Positions 26,762-34,752 of a stretch of 64,000 nt of DNA are shown here, in pieces. This stretch comes from Burkholderia sp. D-99. GTDB lineage: Bacteria > Pseudomonadota > Gammaproteobacteria > Burkholderiales > Burkholderiaceae. The DNA lies in the NCBI RefSeq assembly GCF_011605345.1, contig NZ_JAAOXM010000001.1, positions 496,001 to 560,000 on the forward strand. Direction: 5' to 3'. Positions within the stretch are counted from its first letter, which is position 1. Each line of letters starts with the position of its first letter. The notes below the pieces were generated by a model, which was not told where the DNA came from, made no database searches, and was given only the letters and a program-made list of their open reading frames with translations. Both the position numbers and the translations under genes were made by a program.

Positions 26762-26859
26762 AGGGGCAGAGCAGCAGGCAGGAATTGGTAATCGGCCGTA
26801 ATGGTAACTGAATAACAACCATCAACCGCCCACGTGCGGCTTTATGCATTTCGGGGCTG

Positions 26860-27186
26860 ATGAACCATCCAAGTGCACAAGCGCGCGACGTAGTGACGCC
26901 GGCCCGCATCTTGGATCTGGAGAACCGTATGAGCACTCCCGAGCAACGGGTCGCCTCCTGCCACGACGAGCGTTCGCGGAACACGCAGGTGCCGCAGCAG
27001 GTCGAGCCGAACACGGCAGAGCTGATCGCGCTGGTGAGGTTCGCGAGCAGCGGCATCTGCTTTTTCGCCGGCCTGGGACGGTTCCTGCGCAAGCAGGTGA
27101 TCTGGCTCGGGCCGTTCATCACGATCGGCGCTGCGCTGTGGGCGATCGCGCATGGCAAGTGGCCCGAATGGCCGGAGCAGTCGTGA
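26860..27186 (+). CDS. putative phage holin-like membrane protein
   Basis: 108 residues (an internal ATG at 26929 would give 85). A polar N-terminal part is followed by hydrophobic segments, IALVRFASSGICFFAGLGRF and VIWLGPFITIGAALWAIAHG, that could form two membrane helices, ending WPEWPEQS. Directly followed, with a GTGA overlap, by the endolysin gene, which is the classic holin-endolysin order. The family itself is not recognised by sequence, so the holin role rests on topology and position. Confidence 0.6.
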   Translation: MNHPSAQARDVVTPARILDLENRMSTPEQRVASCHDERSRNTQVPQQVEPNTAELIALVRFASSGICFFAGLGRFLRKQVIWLGPFITIGAALWAIAHGKWPEWPEQS

Positions 27187-27731
27187 ACCTGACGGCCCCC
27201 ATCATTGCCGCCAGCTGCGGCGCGTCGCCGGCTCTCGCCGCGCTGCAAGGCGTACGCGCCGCGCAGCAGATCAACACGCCGCTGCGCACGGTGGCGTTCG
27301 TGGCGACCGTCGGCGTCGAGAACCTGAACGACAGCAAGGAAGGGCTGCTCGCCACGCTCCCGAAGTACGTCACCGACGCCGAGGCGCAGCAATACGCGCG
27401 GCGGCCGCGGGCCATCGCGAATCGCGTCCACGCGAGCCGGTACGGAAATGGCGACGAGGCGAGCGGCGACGGTTGGCGGTATCGTGGCCGCGGGCTGATC
27501 CAGAGCACGTTCCACGACAACTACCCGCTTTGCGCGGTGGTGCTCGGTTTACCGCTCGTACAGCAGCCGGACCTGCTCGCCGCCCGTGCGAATGCGGCGT
27601 CATCGGCCGCCTGGTGGTGGGCCGCGCGCGATCGCGCCGCGCGCCAGCGGCGCGAGGTCACACCGTTGCAACGTTTCTTCAATGCATGGCGCCGCACGCG
27701 CTTGACCGCAACGACGCTCCCCACCCGCTGA
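27183..27731 (+). CDS. phage endolysin, GH19 chitinase-like
   Basis: 182 residues from a GTG overlapping the upstream stop. GH19-type lysozyme features: TPLRTVAFVATVGVENLNDS (the VxxEN Glu corresponds to the catalytic Glu of the usual HES motif), AIANRVHASRYGNGDEASGDGWRYRGRGLIQSTFHDNY and ANAASSAAWWW. It would cut peptidoglycan during phage release. Length is normal for single-domain endolysins; the motif around the first Glu differs from the common HE(S/T), so activity is uncertain. Confidence 0.75.
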   Translation: MNLTAPIIAASCGASPALAALQGVRAAQQINTPLRTVAFVATVGVENLNDSKEGLLATLPKYVTDAEAQQYARRPRAIANRVHASRYGNGDEASGDGWRYRGRGLIQSTFHDNYPLCAVVLGLPLVQQPDLLAARANAASSAAWWWAARDRAARQRREVTPLQRFFNAWRRTRLTATTLPTR

Positions 27732-28210
27732 AGTCCATCCCGCCTCGTTCGGCATGCATTGCGGCATCGATGCATGACACGCCGGATCGCGCGCCCCGGC
27801 ATCGTCTGCCGAATACGGATGCGTTCCTGAAACATTTCCTCCGATTACAACCCGCGTTACCGCCCGTGATTTTCTGTAACGCTTGCTCCGCTTCGGTTTG
27901 CGCCGCATGGCACGCGCTTTGCGGTTGACCCGGTGCCGCCGGTGCAAACGAAATTGGCAAGAACGATGAACGCCTCGGCGGCATGCAACGACATCGAAAC
28001 AAACGGGGAATCGGATCGGGCCGTGGACGCCGCCTGTCGCGGTGTACCTGCGCGCGTGTCGTATCGGTCATGCGTACGGGGCAACGCGTTCCCGATCCGT
28101 CGAACAGCAAGCGAGCTTGCAAGGTGTCGTGCCGGGGTTCGCATCACGCATGGCGACGCAGGCCGCATGCGTTGGCGAGGCGCGCCCGGCACATGTCGAG
28201 GGAGGCGCCC
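27732..28210. other. intergenic region, no gene seen
   Basis: 479 bp after the endolysin. Overlapping open frames lack RBS and family resemblance. An AT-richer patch around 27,840-27,900 could hold the promoter of the outer-membrane protein gene. This gap probably contains the right edge of the prophage remnant. Confidence 0.45.
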
Positions 28211-28870
28211 GTGAAAATGACGGTGAACCAATGGGCAGCGGTAGCGGTGATGTTCGCCGCGAGCGCGCACGCGCAGGAGATCTACCTGCAGGGCGGCACA
28301 CAGGGCGTCGGCATCGGCGCGGCCGTGAGCTTCAATTCGATGCTGGGTGCGCATGCGGACTTCAATGCGATCGATCTTTCGCATGACTTCACGGTGGCCG
28401 GCAATCGCTATCAGGACGACCTGAAGCTGCGCCAGGGCGGCCTGTACGCGGACATCTTTCCGTGGCGAGGCAGCGGCTTCCGGGCGACGCTCGGGATGCG
28501 CTTCAACGACGACGATCTCCGCGGTGTGTCGGTGCCGACCAACGGCACCTATGTGTTCGGCGGCAAGCGCTATCCGGCGATGCCGGGGATGTACGCGGTG
28601 GCGGAAGCGCGCTATCCGACGGTGATGCCGTACTTCGGGATCGGCTACGGGCATCGGCCTGCGTCGAAAGGGCTGGGATTCGTCGCCGACCTCGGCGTTG
28701 CGTACGGGATACCGAAATGCTCGTACACGCTGTCGCCGGAACTGGCTGCCGCGGCGGGCCCGGCGAAGAGCCAGATCCTGGCCTCGAGCGGACTGGATTC
28801 GCTGCGGCAGGTGATGTCGCGCTACCGGTGGTATCCGGTGTTGCAGATCGGGATTTCGTATCGGTTCTGA
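28211..28870 (+). CDS. outer-membrane beta-barrel-like protein
   Basis: 219 residues from GTG at 28211 (GGGAGGC site 6 bases upstream). Signal peptide VKMTVNQWAAVAVMFAASAHA, AHA cleavage. The mature protein alternates polar/hydrophobic residues in strands (EIYLQGGTQGVGIGAAVSFN, HDFTVAGNRYQDDLKLRQGG, GFRATLGMRFN, YPTVMPYFGIGYGH) and ends with YPVLQIGISYRF, the C-terminal Phe typical of outer-membrane barrels. Likely an eight-strand barrel; function not assigned. Confidence 0.75.
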   Translation: MKMTVNQWAAVAVMFAASAHAQEIYLQGGTQGVGIGAAVSFNSMLGAHADFNAIDLSHDFTVAGNRYQDDLKLRQGGLYADIFPWRGSGFRATLGMRFNDDDLRGVSVPTNGTYVFGGKRYPAMPGMYAVAEARYPTVMPYFGIGYGHRPASKGLGFVADLGVAYGIPKCSYTLSPELAAAAGPAKSQILASSGLDSLRQVMSRYRWYPVLQIGISYRF

Positions 28871-29260
28871 GCGGTGGGTTGTCGCTGCGTGTGCCGGCCG
28901 GGGATTGCCGGCACGCCCGATACGGGTGGGGTAATGGGTGTTGGCAAGGGCAGGGCTGGCGCCCGTTGCCAGCACCGCGCGCGGAAGCGGTGAATGCAGC
29001 CGTCCCGCGGCGATCAGCCCGCGCCTACCGTTCAGTGGTGATTGGCCGATCGGCCGTCTTTCCCGACGCTCCGATCCGGCTTACCTTTCAAACAGCAGTT
29101 CGACGTGTCGGGCGAGCGGCGCATGCCGAAAGGGTTCATGCGGCCTGTAGCCGCTCGCTGACGCCAACCACCGTCCTCCTTCCGTCATTGGCGATGATAG
29201 CAATGATTGCAATTTGCGGTCATGGCGCTATCATTGATATCAACCTGGATGGAGGGAACC
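28871..29260. other. intergenic region with the toxin-antitoxin promoter
   Basis: 390 bp. No gene supported. Its last 70 bases are AT-richer and contain the inverted repeat described for the toxin-antitoxin operon. Confidence 0.5.
29194..29234. promoter_or_regulatory. inverted repeat, candidate FitAB-type operator
   Basis: ATGATAGC (29194-29201) and GCTATCAT (29227-29234) are perfect 8-bp inverted arms with a 25-bp spacer, 27-67 bp before the antitoxin start. TGATAGCA/TGCTATCA half-sites are the ones I recall for the gonococcal FitAB complex, though there the spacing and orientation differ. Autoregulation by the antitoxin-toxin complex is inferred. Confidence 0.55.
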
Positions 29261-29497
29261 ATGGCAAATCTACTGGTGCGTAACGTGGATGACAGTATCG
29301 TTCAGAGCCTGCGCGAGCAGGCGGCGGCAAATGGCAGGAGTGCCGAGGCCGAACATCGGGCCATTCTGGCCGATGCGCTCGGCCGGCCGAAGCGAAAGAC
29401 ATTTGCGCAAGTGCTGATGAGCATGCCCGAAGTTGGCGAAGACGCGGATTATCAACGTGTTCAGGATTCCGGCGAGGCCAGGCGTGTATTTGATTGA
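29261..29497 (+). CDS. FitA/VapB-like ribbon-helix-helix antitoxin
   Basis: 78 residues. The N-terminal ANLLVRNVDDSIVQSLREQA plus NGRSAEAEHRAILADAL is the FitA-type ribbon-helix-helix: a beta strand that pairs in the dimer to contact DNA, then two helices. The C-terminal tail (FAQVLMSMPEVGEDADY) would wrap the toxin. Strong GGAGGG site; start chosen at 29261 rather than upstream ATGs. Its last 14 bases overlap the toxin gene. Confidence 0.85.
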   Translation: MANLLVRNVDDSIVQSLREQAAANGRSAEAEHRAILADALGRPKRKTFAQVLMSMPEVGEDADYQRVQDSGEARRVFD

Positions 29498-29900
29498 TAC
29501 GAACGTCATCAGCGAAATCAGGAAAGGCAAGCGAACCAACCGCGGCGTGCGGGCGTTCTTCAGGCAGGCCGCGGCCGACGCCAGCCCGCTTTACCTGTCC
29601 GTCGTGACGGTTGCTGAACTTCGCCGCGGCGTCGATCTGATCCGTCATCGCGGCGATTACCCCCAGGCGTCGGCGCTCGAGGCGTGGATGGCGACCATCC
29701 TGGCCGGCTATGCGCCGAACATCCTGCCGGTCGACATCGAGGTCAGCCAGATGTGGGGGCATTTGCGCGTGCCCGATCCGACACACGAACTCGACAAGCT
29801 GATCGCGGCCACGGCGCTGATCAACGATCTCACCGTGGTCACGCGCAACGTCGCGGATTTTGCCCGCACCGGCGTCAGGTTGCTTAACCCGTTCGACTGA
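29484..29900 (+). CDS. vapC: VapC-family PIN-domain toxin
   Basis: 138 residues from GTG at 29484, inside the antitoxin's last codons. PIN nuclease acidic set visible: Asp in YLIDTNVISE, Glu in VVTVAELRRG, Asp in HELDKLIAATAL and Asp in TRNVADFARTG. VapC/FitB toxins are Mg-dependent ribonucleases, often cutting tRNA. The overlapping genes and promoter inverted repeat form a complete type II module located just ahead of the hsaC operon, at the right side of the prophage region. Confidence 0.88.
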   Translation: MYLIDTNVISEIRKGKRTNRGVRAFFRQAAADASPLYLSVVTVAELRRGVDLIRHRGDYPQASALEAWMATILAGYAPNILPVDIEVSQMWGHLRVPDPTHELDKLIAATALINDLTVVTRNVADFARTGVRLLNPFD

Positions 29901-30052
29901 TCCGGGTTGCCGTGCCGCGGCAACCCGCACCTGCTTCCCGTCTCCTTCCACATGCATGGCCCGCTCCGCCGGGCTTTAGCGCGCGTCTGCGCCGCTCCAA
30001 TTCCCCGCCGCCTCTCGTCCCAACAGACGATGTAACACCACCCCCGACCGGC

Positions 30053-30081
30053 CAGAATCCTTTCACGAACAACGGATTCTG
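30053..30081. promoter_or_regulatory. palindrome upstream of hsaC, candidate operator
   Basis: CAGAATCC - N13 - GGATTCTG, perfect 8-bp arms, ending 18 bp before the hsaC start codon and just upstream of its AGGAGGAGG site. Position suggests control of the long hsaC-kshA gene run; the cognate regulator is unknown. Confidence 0.5.
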
Positions 30082-30099
30082 AACCAGGAGGAGGCCGAC

Positions 30100-30996
30100 A
30101 TGATCGATGTCCGTGCGCTTGGCTATGTCGTCGTCGAGGCGACGCGCGTCGATGCGTGGCGCCGCTACGCGGAAGACGTGCTGGGCATGCAGGCGCTCGA
30201 CGCGCCCGACGGCGCGCTGTACCTGAAGATGGACGAGCGCGATTTCCGCTACGTGATCGTTCCCGGCTCGACCGACCGCTATTTCGCGTCGGGCTGGGAA
30301 CTGCCCGACGGCGCCGCGTTCGACGCCGCGCTTGCGGCACTGCAGCGCGCAGGCGTCGAGCCCGTGCGCGCGACCCGCGACGAAGCCGCGCTGCGCCGCG
30401 TGCAGGCGATGGCGTGGTGCACCGACCCGTCCGGCAACCGCCACGAGCTGTACTGGGGCGCGCGCTGCGACTTCCGCCGCTTCGTGTCGCCGCTCGGCGT
30501 CGCGCGCTTCGTCACCGGCGACATGGGGCTCGGCCACGCGGTGCTGCCTGCGCCGCAGTTCGACGCGACCGACGCATTCGTGCGTGGCGTGCTCGGCTTC
30601 GAGCTGTCCGACATCTTTCGGGTGAAGTTCACGGCCGATCCGGCCGAACCCGAGAAGCGCATCCATTTCATGCACTGCCGCAACGCGCGCCATCACAGCC
30701 TCGCGCTGTTCGAGATGGCCGTGCCGTCGGGCTGCGTGCACGTGATGGCCGAAGTCGATTCGATGGACGAAGTGGGCCGCGGGCTGGATCGCGTTGCGGC
30801 GCACGACGTGAAGATGTCTGCGACGCTCGGCCGTCACTGCAACGATCAGATGATTTCTTTCTACATGAAGACCCCCGGCGGCTTCGATCTCGAATACGGC
30901 TTCGGCGGCCTCACGGTCGACTGGTCGAAGCACGCGGTGTTCGAGGCCACCAAGGTGAGCCAGTGGGGCCACGATTTCAGCATCGGATACCGGTAA
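30100..30996 (+). CDS. hsaC: 3,4-DHSA extradiol dioxygenase
   Basis: 298 residues, matching HsaC (~300). Two-domain type I extradiol dioxygenase of the VOC superfamily; the C-terminal domain carries the Fe(II) ligands: His in DMGLGHAVL (about residue 147), His in RHHSLALFEM and Glu in GFDLEYGFGG. HsaC cleaves the catechol 3,4-DHSA next to the hydroxyl (meta-cleavage) to give 4,9-DSHA, the HsaD substrate. Strong AGGAGGAGG site. First gene of an 18-gene co-directional run, 9 bp before ipdA. Confidence 0.92.
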   Translation: MIDVRALGYVVVEATRVDAWRRYAEDVLGMQALDAPDGALYLKMDERDFRYVIVPGSTDRYFASGWELPDGAAFDAALAALQRAGVEPVRATRDEAALRRVQAMAWCTDPSGNRHELYWGARCDFRRFVSPLGVARFVTGDMGLGHAVLPAPQFDATDAFVRGVLGFELSDIFRVKFTADPAEPEKRIHFMHCRNARHHSLALFEMAVPSGCVHVMAEVDSMDEVGRGLDRVAAHDVKMSATLGRHCNDQMISFYMKTPGGFDLEYGFGGLTVDWSKHAVFEATKVSQWGHDFSIGYR

Positions 30997-31005
30997 GCCA
31001 GCACG

Positions 31006-31899
31006 ATGACGATGAAACCTCTCGACAAGACGATGTCCGCGCGCGACGTGGTCGCGCAACTCGCCGACGGCATGACGATCGGCATCGGCGGATGGGGGCC
31101 GCGGCGCAAGCCGATGGCGCTGGTGCGCGAGATCGCGCGCTCGAACCTGAAGGACCTGACGATCGTCGCCTACGGCGGCGCCGATGTCGGCCTGCTGTGC
31201 GCGGCCGGCAAGGTACGCAAGGTGGTGTTCGGCTTCGTGTCGCTCGACGTGATTCCGCTCGAGCCGCAATTCCGTCGTGCGCGTGAACAGGGCCGCATCG
31301 ACGTGCTCGAACTCGACGAAGGGATGCTGCAGCTCGGCCTGCGCGCGGCCGCCGCCCGGCTGCCGTTCCTGCCGACGCGCGCCGGGCTCGGCACCGCGCT
31401 GCTCGACCACGCACCGGCGCTGCGCACGGTGCAATCGCCGTACGACGACGGCGAAACGCTGCTTGCGATGCCGGCGATCGAACTCGACGTCGCGCTGCTG
31501 CACGTGAATGCGGCCGACCGGATGGGCAACACGCGCATCGACGGCCCCGATCCGTTCTTCGATGCATGGATGGCACGTGCCGCGCAGCGCTGCTACGTGT
31601 CGGCGGAGACAGTCGACGCATCGATCGCGACGGAAGACCTCGACGCCGCGAAACGCAATCCGTTCGAGCGCTCGCTCGTCACGGGCGTCGTGCACGCGCC
31701 GGGCGGCGCGCACCCGACGTCGTGCGGGCCGGCCTACGGCTGGGACCTGCCGCACCTGCGCGCGTACTGCGCGAGCGCGGAAGACGACGCGAAAACGACG
31801 GCGTACCTGCGCGACGTGGTCGGCCAGGACGAACGCCAGTACCTCGAAGGCGTCGGCGGCCTGTCGCATGTGACGACGCTGCCGTTGCCGATTCTGTAA
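31006..31899 (+). CDS. ipdA: COCHEA-CoA hydrolase (ring-opening), alpha subunit
   Basis: 297 residues, near the known IpdA size. Class I CoA-transferase-like fold: DVVAQLADGMTIGIGGWGPRRKPMALV, LTIVAYGGADVGLLCAAGKV, LDVIPLEPQFRRAREQG, DVLELDEGM, and SPYDDGETLLAMPAIELDVALLHVN. Glu105 in ELDEGM fits the catalytic Glu I recall for IpdA. IpdAB is not a transferase: with IpdB it hydrolytically opens the last steroid ring (ring C). Followed by ipdB 10 bp away. Confidence 0.9.
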   Translation: MTMKPLDKTMSARDVVAQLADGMTIGIGGWGPRRKPMALVREIARSNLKDLTIVAYGGADVGLLCAAGKVRKVVFGFVSLDVIPLEPQFRRAREQGRIDVLELDEGMLQLGLRAAAARLPFLPTRAGLGTALLDHAPALRTVQSPYDDGETLLAMPAIELDVALLHVNAADRMGNTRIDGPDPFFDAWMARAAQRCYVSAETVDASIATEDLDAAKRNPFERSLVTGVVHAPGGAHPTSCGPAYGWDLPHLRAYCASAEDDAKTTAYLRDVVGQDERQYLEGVGGLSHVTTLPLPIL

Positions 31900-31909
31900 A
31901 GGAGCGCCT

Positions 31910-32707
31910 GTGAGCGAATCTCTCGACCATTCCCTCGCGGAACTGATGATCGTCGCGTCCGCGCGACTCTGGCGCGACGACGGCGAAGTGCTGGCGACCG
32001 GCATCGGCACGGGCCCGCGGCTCGCGGCCGGCCTCGCGCGGCTCGCGTACAACAACGGGCTGATGCTGACCGACGGCGAAGCGTATCTCGTCGAGGAGCC
32101 GGTGCCGCTCGGCCCGCGCCCCGACGGCTATCGCGTGAAGGCGAGCGGCTGGATGACCTACGAACGCGTGTTCGACTGTCTGTGGCACGGCCGCCGCCAC
32201 GCGCTCGTGATGCCGACGCAGATCGACCGTTTCGGCCAGGCCAACATCTCGTGGCTCGGCGACGACTACGCCCGCCCGAAAACCCAGCTGCTCGGTGCGC
32301 GCGGCTTCCCCGGCAACACGACGAACCACGCGAACTCGTTCTTCGTCAGCGGCCACGGCAAGCGCACGTTCGTCGATGGCGAAGTCGACATGGTGTGCAC
32401 GGTCGGCTACAACCCGGCGCGCCGGCTGCCCGGGATGAAGACCTTCGTCGACCTGCGCAGCATTGTCACCGACCTGTGCGTGATGGATTTCGGCGGGCCG
32501 GACCATGCGATCCGCGTGCGTTCGCTGCACCCGGGCGTGAGCTTCGACGAGGTGCAGGACGCGACGGGCTTTCCGCTGATTCCACATCCGGAACTCGGCA
32601 CGACCGAAGCGCCGAACGCGGAAGACCTGCGCATCGTGCGCGCGCTCGATCCGCACAACCTGCGCGCGACGATCGTGCGCAACAATCCGGCGCCGCGCCG
32701 GGGATGA
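31910..32707 (+). CDS. ipdB: COCHEA-CoA hydrolase, beta subunit
   Basis: 265 residues from GTG at 31910 (AAAGGAGCGCCT site). CoA-transferase beta-subunit-like: SLAELMIVASARLWRDDGEVLATGIG, LARLAYNNGLMLTDGEAYL, ALVMPTQIDRFGQANISWLG, RGFPGNTTNHANSFF, YNPARRLPGMKTFVDLRSIVTDLCVM and SLHPGVSFDEVQDATGFPL. The SENG-type Glu motif of true transferases is replaced, in keeping with the hydrolase role. Pairs with IpdA. Its stop overlaps a possible early start of the next gene. Confidence 0.9.
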   Translation: MSESLDHSLAELMIVASARLWRDDGEVLATGIGTGPRLAAGLARLAYNNGLMLTDGEAYLVEEPVPLGPRPDGYRVKASGWMTYERVFDCLWHGRRHALVMPTQIDRFGQANISWLGDDYARPKTQLLGARGFPGNTTNHANSFFVSGHGKRTFVDGEVDMVCTVGYNPARRLPGMKTFVDLRSIVTDLCVMDFGGPDHAIRVRSLHPGVSFDEVQDATGFPLIPHPELGTTEAPNAEDLRIVRALDPHNLRATIVRNNPAPRRG

Positions 32708-32715
32708 GGGGCGAC

Positions 32716-33636
32716 ATGGAAGCGACCCAGATGACCTTCGGCGACGGTGTCGTCGATTACGCGGTCGACGGCGGCATCGCGACGATCACGATGAACCGCC
32801 CCGAGTATCACAACGCGCAGAACTCGAAGATGACGTATGCGCTCGACGCGGCGTTCCGGCGCGCGGCGCACGACGACGCGGTGAAGGCGATCGTGCTCGC
32901 GGGCGCCGGCAAGCATTTCTCGGCGGGCCACGATATCGGCACGCCGGGCCGCGACATCCACGAGTCGTTCGAGCGTGCGTCGCTGTGGTACGACCACGTC
33001 GACAAGGAAGGCGGCGAATTCCTGTATGCACGCGAGCAGGAGGTGTACCTCGGGATGTGCCGGCGCTGGCGCGACCTGCCGAAGCCGACGATCGCGATGG
33101 TGCAGGGCGCATGCGTCGCCGGCGGGCTGATGCTCGCGTGGGTGTGCGACCTGATCGTCGCGTCCGAGGATGCGTTCTTCGCCGATCCGGTCGTGCGGAT
33201 GGGGATTCCGGGCGTCGAGTATTTCGCGCATGCGTACGAGCTGAATCCGCGCATCGCGAAGGAATTCCTGTTCCTCGGCGAACGGATGCCGGCCGAACGC
33301 GCGTACCAGATGGGAATGGTCAACCGCGTGGTGCCGCGCGAACGGCTGCACGACGCGACCTACGCGATCGCCGCGAAGATCGCGACGATGCCGCGCCTCG
33401 GGCTCACGCTGACCAAGCAGGCGCTGAACCACGTCGAGGAACTGCAGGGCAAGCGGGCGGCGATGGATGCGGCGTTCGCATGGCATCACTTCGCGCATGC
33501 GCACAACGAGCTTGTGAGCGGCGATCGTCTCGGCGGCTACGACGCGCGCAGCATGGCCAGCTCGCAACGCCAGCCGAACGGCGCGGATCGTAGCGACGCG
33601 CAAGCACCGGTCGCCGTCAACGGAGCCGCCGCATGA
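32716..33636 (+). CDS. enoyl-CoA hydratase/isomerase family protein
   Basis: 306 residues from ATG at 32716 (GAGGGGCGAC site; an ATG at 32704 overlaps the ipdB stop). Crotonase fold: ITMNRPEYHNAQNSKM, AGAGKHFSAGHDIGTPG (oxyanion hole), QGACVAGGLMLAWVCDLIVAS and FADPVVRMGIPGVEYFAHAY. It has a longer mid-loop (YDHVDKEGGEFLYAREQEVY) and an unusual Gln/Asp/Ala-rich tail. It is different from the EchA20-type protein two genes on. It may hydrate an unsaturated intermediate of ring C/D breakdown; exact step unknown. Confidence 0.85.
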   Translation: MEATQMTFGDGVVDYAVDGGIATITMNRPEYHNAQNSKMTYALDAAFRRAAHDDAVKAIVLAGAGKHFSAGHDIGTPGRDIHESFERASLWYDHVDKEGGEFLYAREQEVYLGMCRRWRDLPKPTIAMVQGACVAGGLMLAWVCDLIVASEDAFFADPVVRMGIPGVEYFAHAYELNPRIAKEFLFLGERMPAERAYQMGMVNRVVPRERLHDATYAIAAKIATMPRLGLTLTKQALNHVEELQGKRAAMDAAFAWHHFAHAHNELVSGDRLGGYDARSMASSQRQPNGADRSDAQAPVAVNGAAA

Positions 33637-34733
33637 CCACGACGCTGCAAAGCCCGCTGCATACGCCGCTGTGCGACCTGCTCGGTTGCCGCTATCCGAT
33701 CGTGCAGACCGCGATGGGCTGGGTGGCCGACGCGCGGCTCGTCGCGGCGACCGCGAACGCAGGCGGTTTCGGCTTCCTGGCCGGCGCGACGCTCGAGCCG
33801 GAGGAGGTCGAGGCCGAGATCCTGAAGGTGAAGTCGCTGACCGACAAGCCGTTCGGCATCAACTTCCACATGTTCCAGAAGAACGCGCAGCAGGTCGTCG
33901 AGCTGGCGATCAAGCACAAGGTGCGCGCAGTGAGCTACGGCCGTGGGCCCGATGCGAAGACGATCCGCCGTTTCAAGGACGCCGGCATCGTCTGCATGCC
34001 GACGGTCGGCGCGCCGAAGCATGCGGCGAAGGCGGTCGAACTCGGCGCGGACATCGTGACGGTGCAGGGCGCGGAAGGCGGCGGCCACACGGGCTCGGTG
34101 CCGACCACGCTGCTGCTGCCGAAGGTGCTCGACGCGGTGCGCGTGCCGGTGGTCGCGGCCGGCGGGTTCTTCGACGGGCGCGGGCTGGCTGCCGCGCTGG
34201 CCTACGGTGCGGCCGGTATCGCGATGGGCACGCGCTTCCTGATGAGCGCCGAATCGCCGGTGCCGCGCGAGACGCTCGACCGTTACGTCGCGGTCGGCGA
34301 CCCGGCACGCATCCGCGTATCGGACGCACTCGACGGGCTACCGCAACGGATGATCGACAACCCGTATCTGCTGAAGCTCGAACGCTTCGGCCCGCTGCGC
34401 CGCACGTGGTTCGCGCTGAAAACGGCCGAAGCGTGGCGCCGCCAGAACGGCCTGAGCACGACCGACATGCTCGGCCTCGCGATCAAGGCGCTGCGCTCGC
34501 ACGACTACACCGCGAGCCAGACGCTGATGGCCGCGAACGCGCCGTTCCTGATCCAGCGCGCGATCGTCGAGGGCCGCCCGGATGAAGGCGTGCTGCCGAG
34601 CGGCCAGGCGGCGGCGATGATCGGCGCGATCGAACCGTGCGACGCGCTGATCGCACGGATCGTCGCGGAAGCCTGCGAGCGGCTCGACGCACTGGCCGCG
34701 TTGCGCGGCGCGGCAGCGGCGCAGGCCGCATGA
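33633..34733 (+). CDS. ipdC: IpdC-like flavin-dependent reductase (nitronate monooxygenase family)
   Basis: 366 residues, close to IpdC. FMN-binding TIM barrel: YPIVQTAMGWVADARLVAATANAGGFGFLAG, KPFGINFHMFQ, DIVTVQGAEGGGHTG and VPVVAAGGFFDGRGLAAALAYGAAGIAMGTRFL. NMO-family fold but in the ipd context; IpdC acts on a CoA ester of ring C/D degradation (unsaturating or reducing step before EchA20/IpdAB). ATGA overlap with the upstream hydratase gene shows coupling. Confidence 0.88.
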   Translation: MTTTLQSPLHTPLCDLLGCRYPIVQTAMGWVADARLVAATANAGGFGFLAGATLEPEEVEAEILKVKSLTDKPFGINFHMFQKNAQQVVELAIKHKVRAVSYGRGPDAKTIRRFKDAGIVCMPTVGAPKHAAKAVELGADIVTVQGAEGGGHTGSVPTTLLLPKVLDAVRVPVVAAGGFFDGRGLAAALAYGAAGIAMGTRFLMSAESPVPRETLDRYVAVGDPARIRVSDALDGLPQRMIDNPYLLKLERFGPLRRTWFALKTAEAWRRQNGLSTTDMLGLAIKALRSHDYTASQTLMAANAPFLIQRAIVEGRPDEGVLPSGQAAAMIGAIEPCDALIARIVAEACERLDALAALRGAAAAQAA

Positions 34734-34752
34734 ACAACATCACAGGGAGGCA

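Larger units (their letters stand above)
22996..27731. mobile_element. prophage remnant
   Basis: Contains, in order: integrase C-terminus (minus), frameshifted tail-spike/tail-fibre gene, O-acyltransferase (minus), small holin-like membrane protein and GH19 endolysin. No capsid, portal, replication or repressor genes remain. It lies between two parts of the steroid locus. Boundaries are approximate: the left is set by the integrase scrap and the right by the endolysin; no flanking att repeat was found by eye. Confidence 0.7.

Noticed and set aside
31006-32707. Annotation as a glutaconate or 3-oxoacid CoA-transferase
   Set aside because: Fold is shared, but the SENG-type Glu motif is replaced in the beta subunit and the neighbours (ipdC, echA20, fadA6, hsaC) fit IpdAB.
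33633-34733. Annotation as a true nitronate monooxygenase
   Set aside because: Same FMN barrel family, but operon context and overall similarity point to IpdC.
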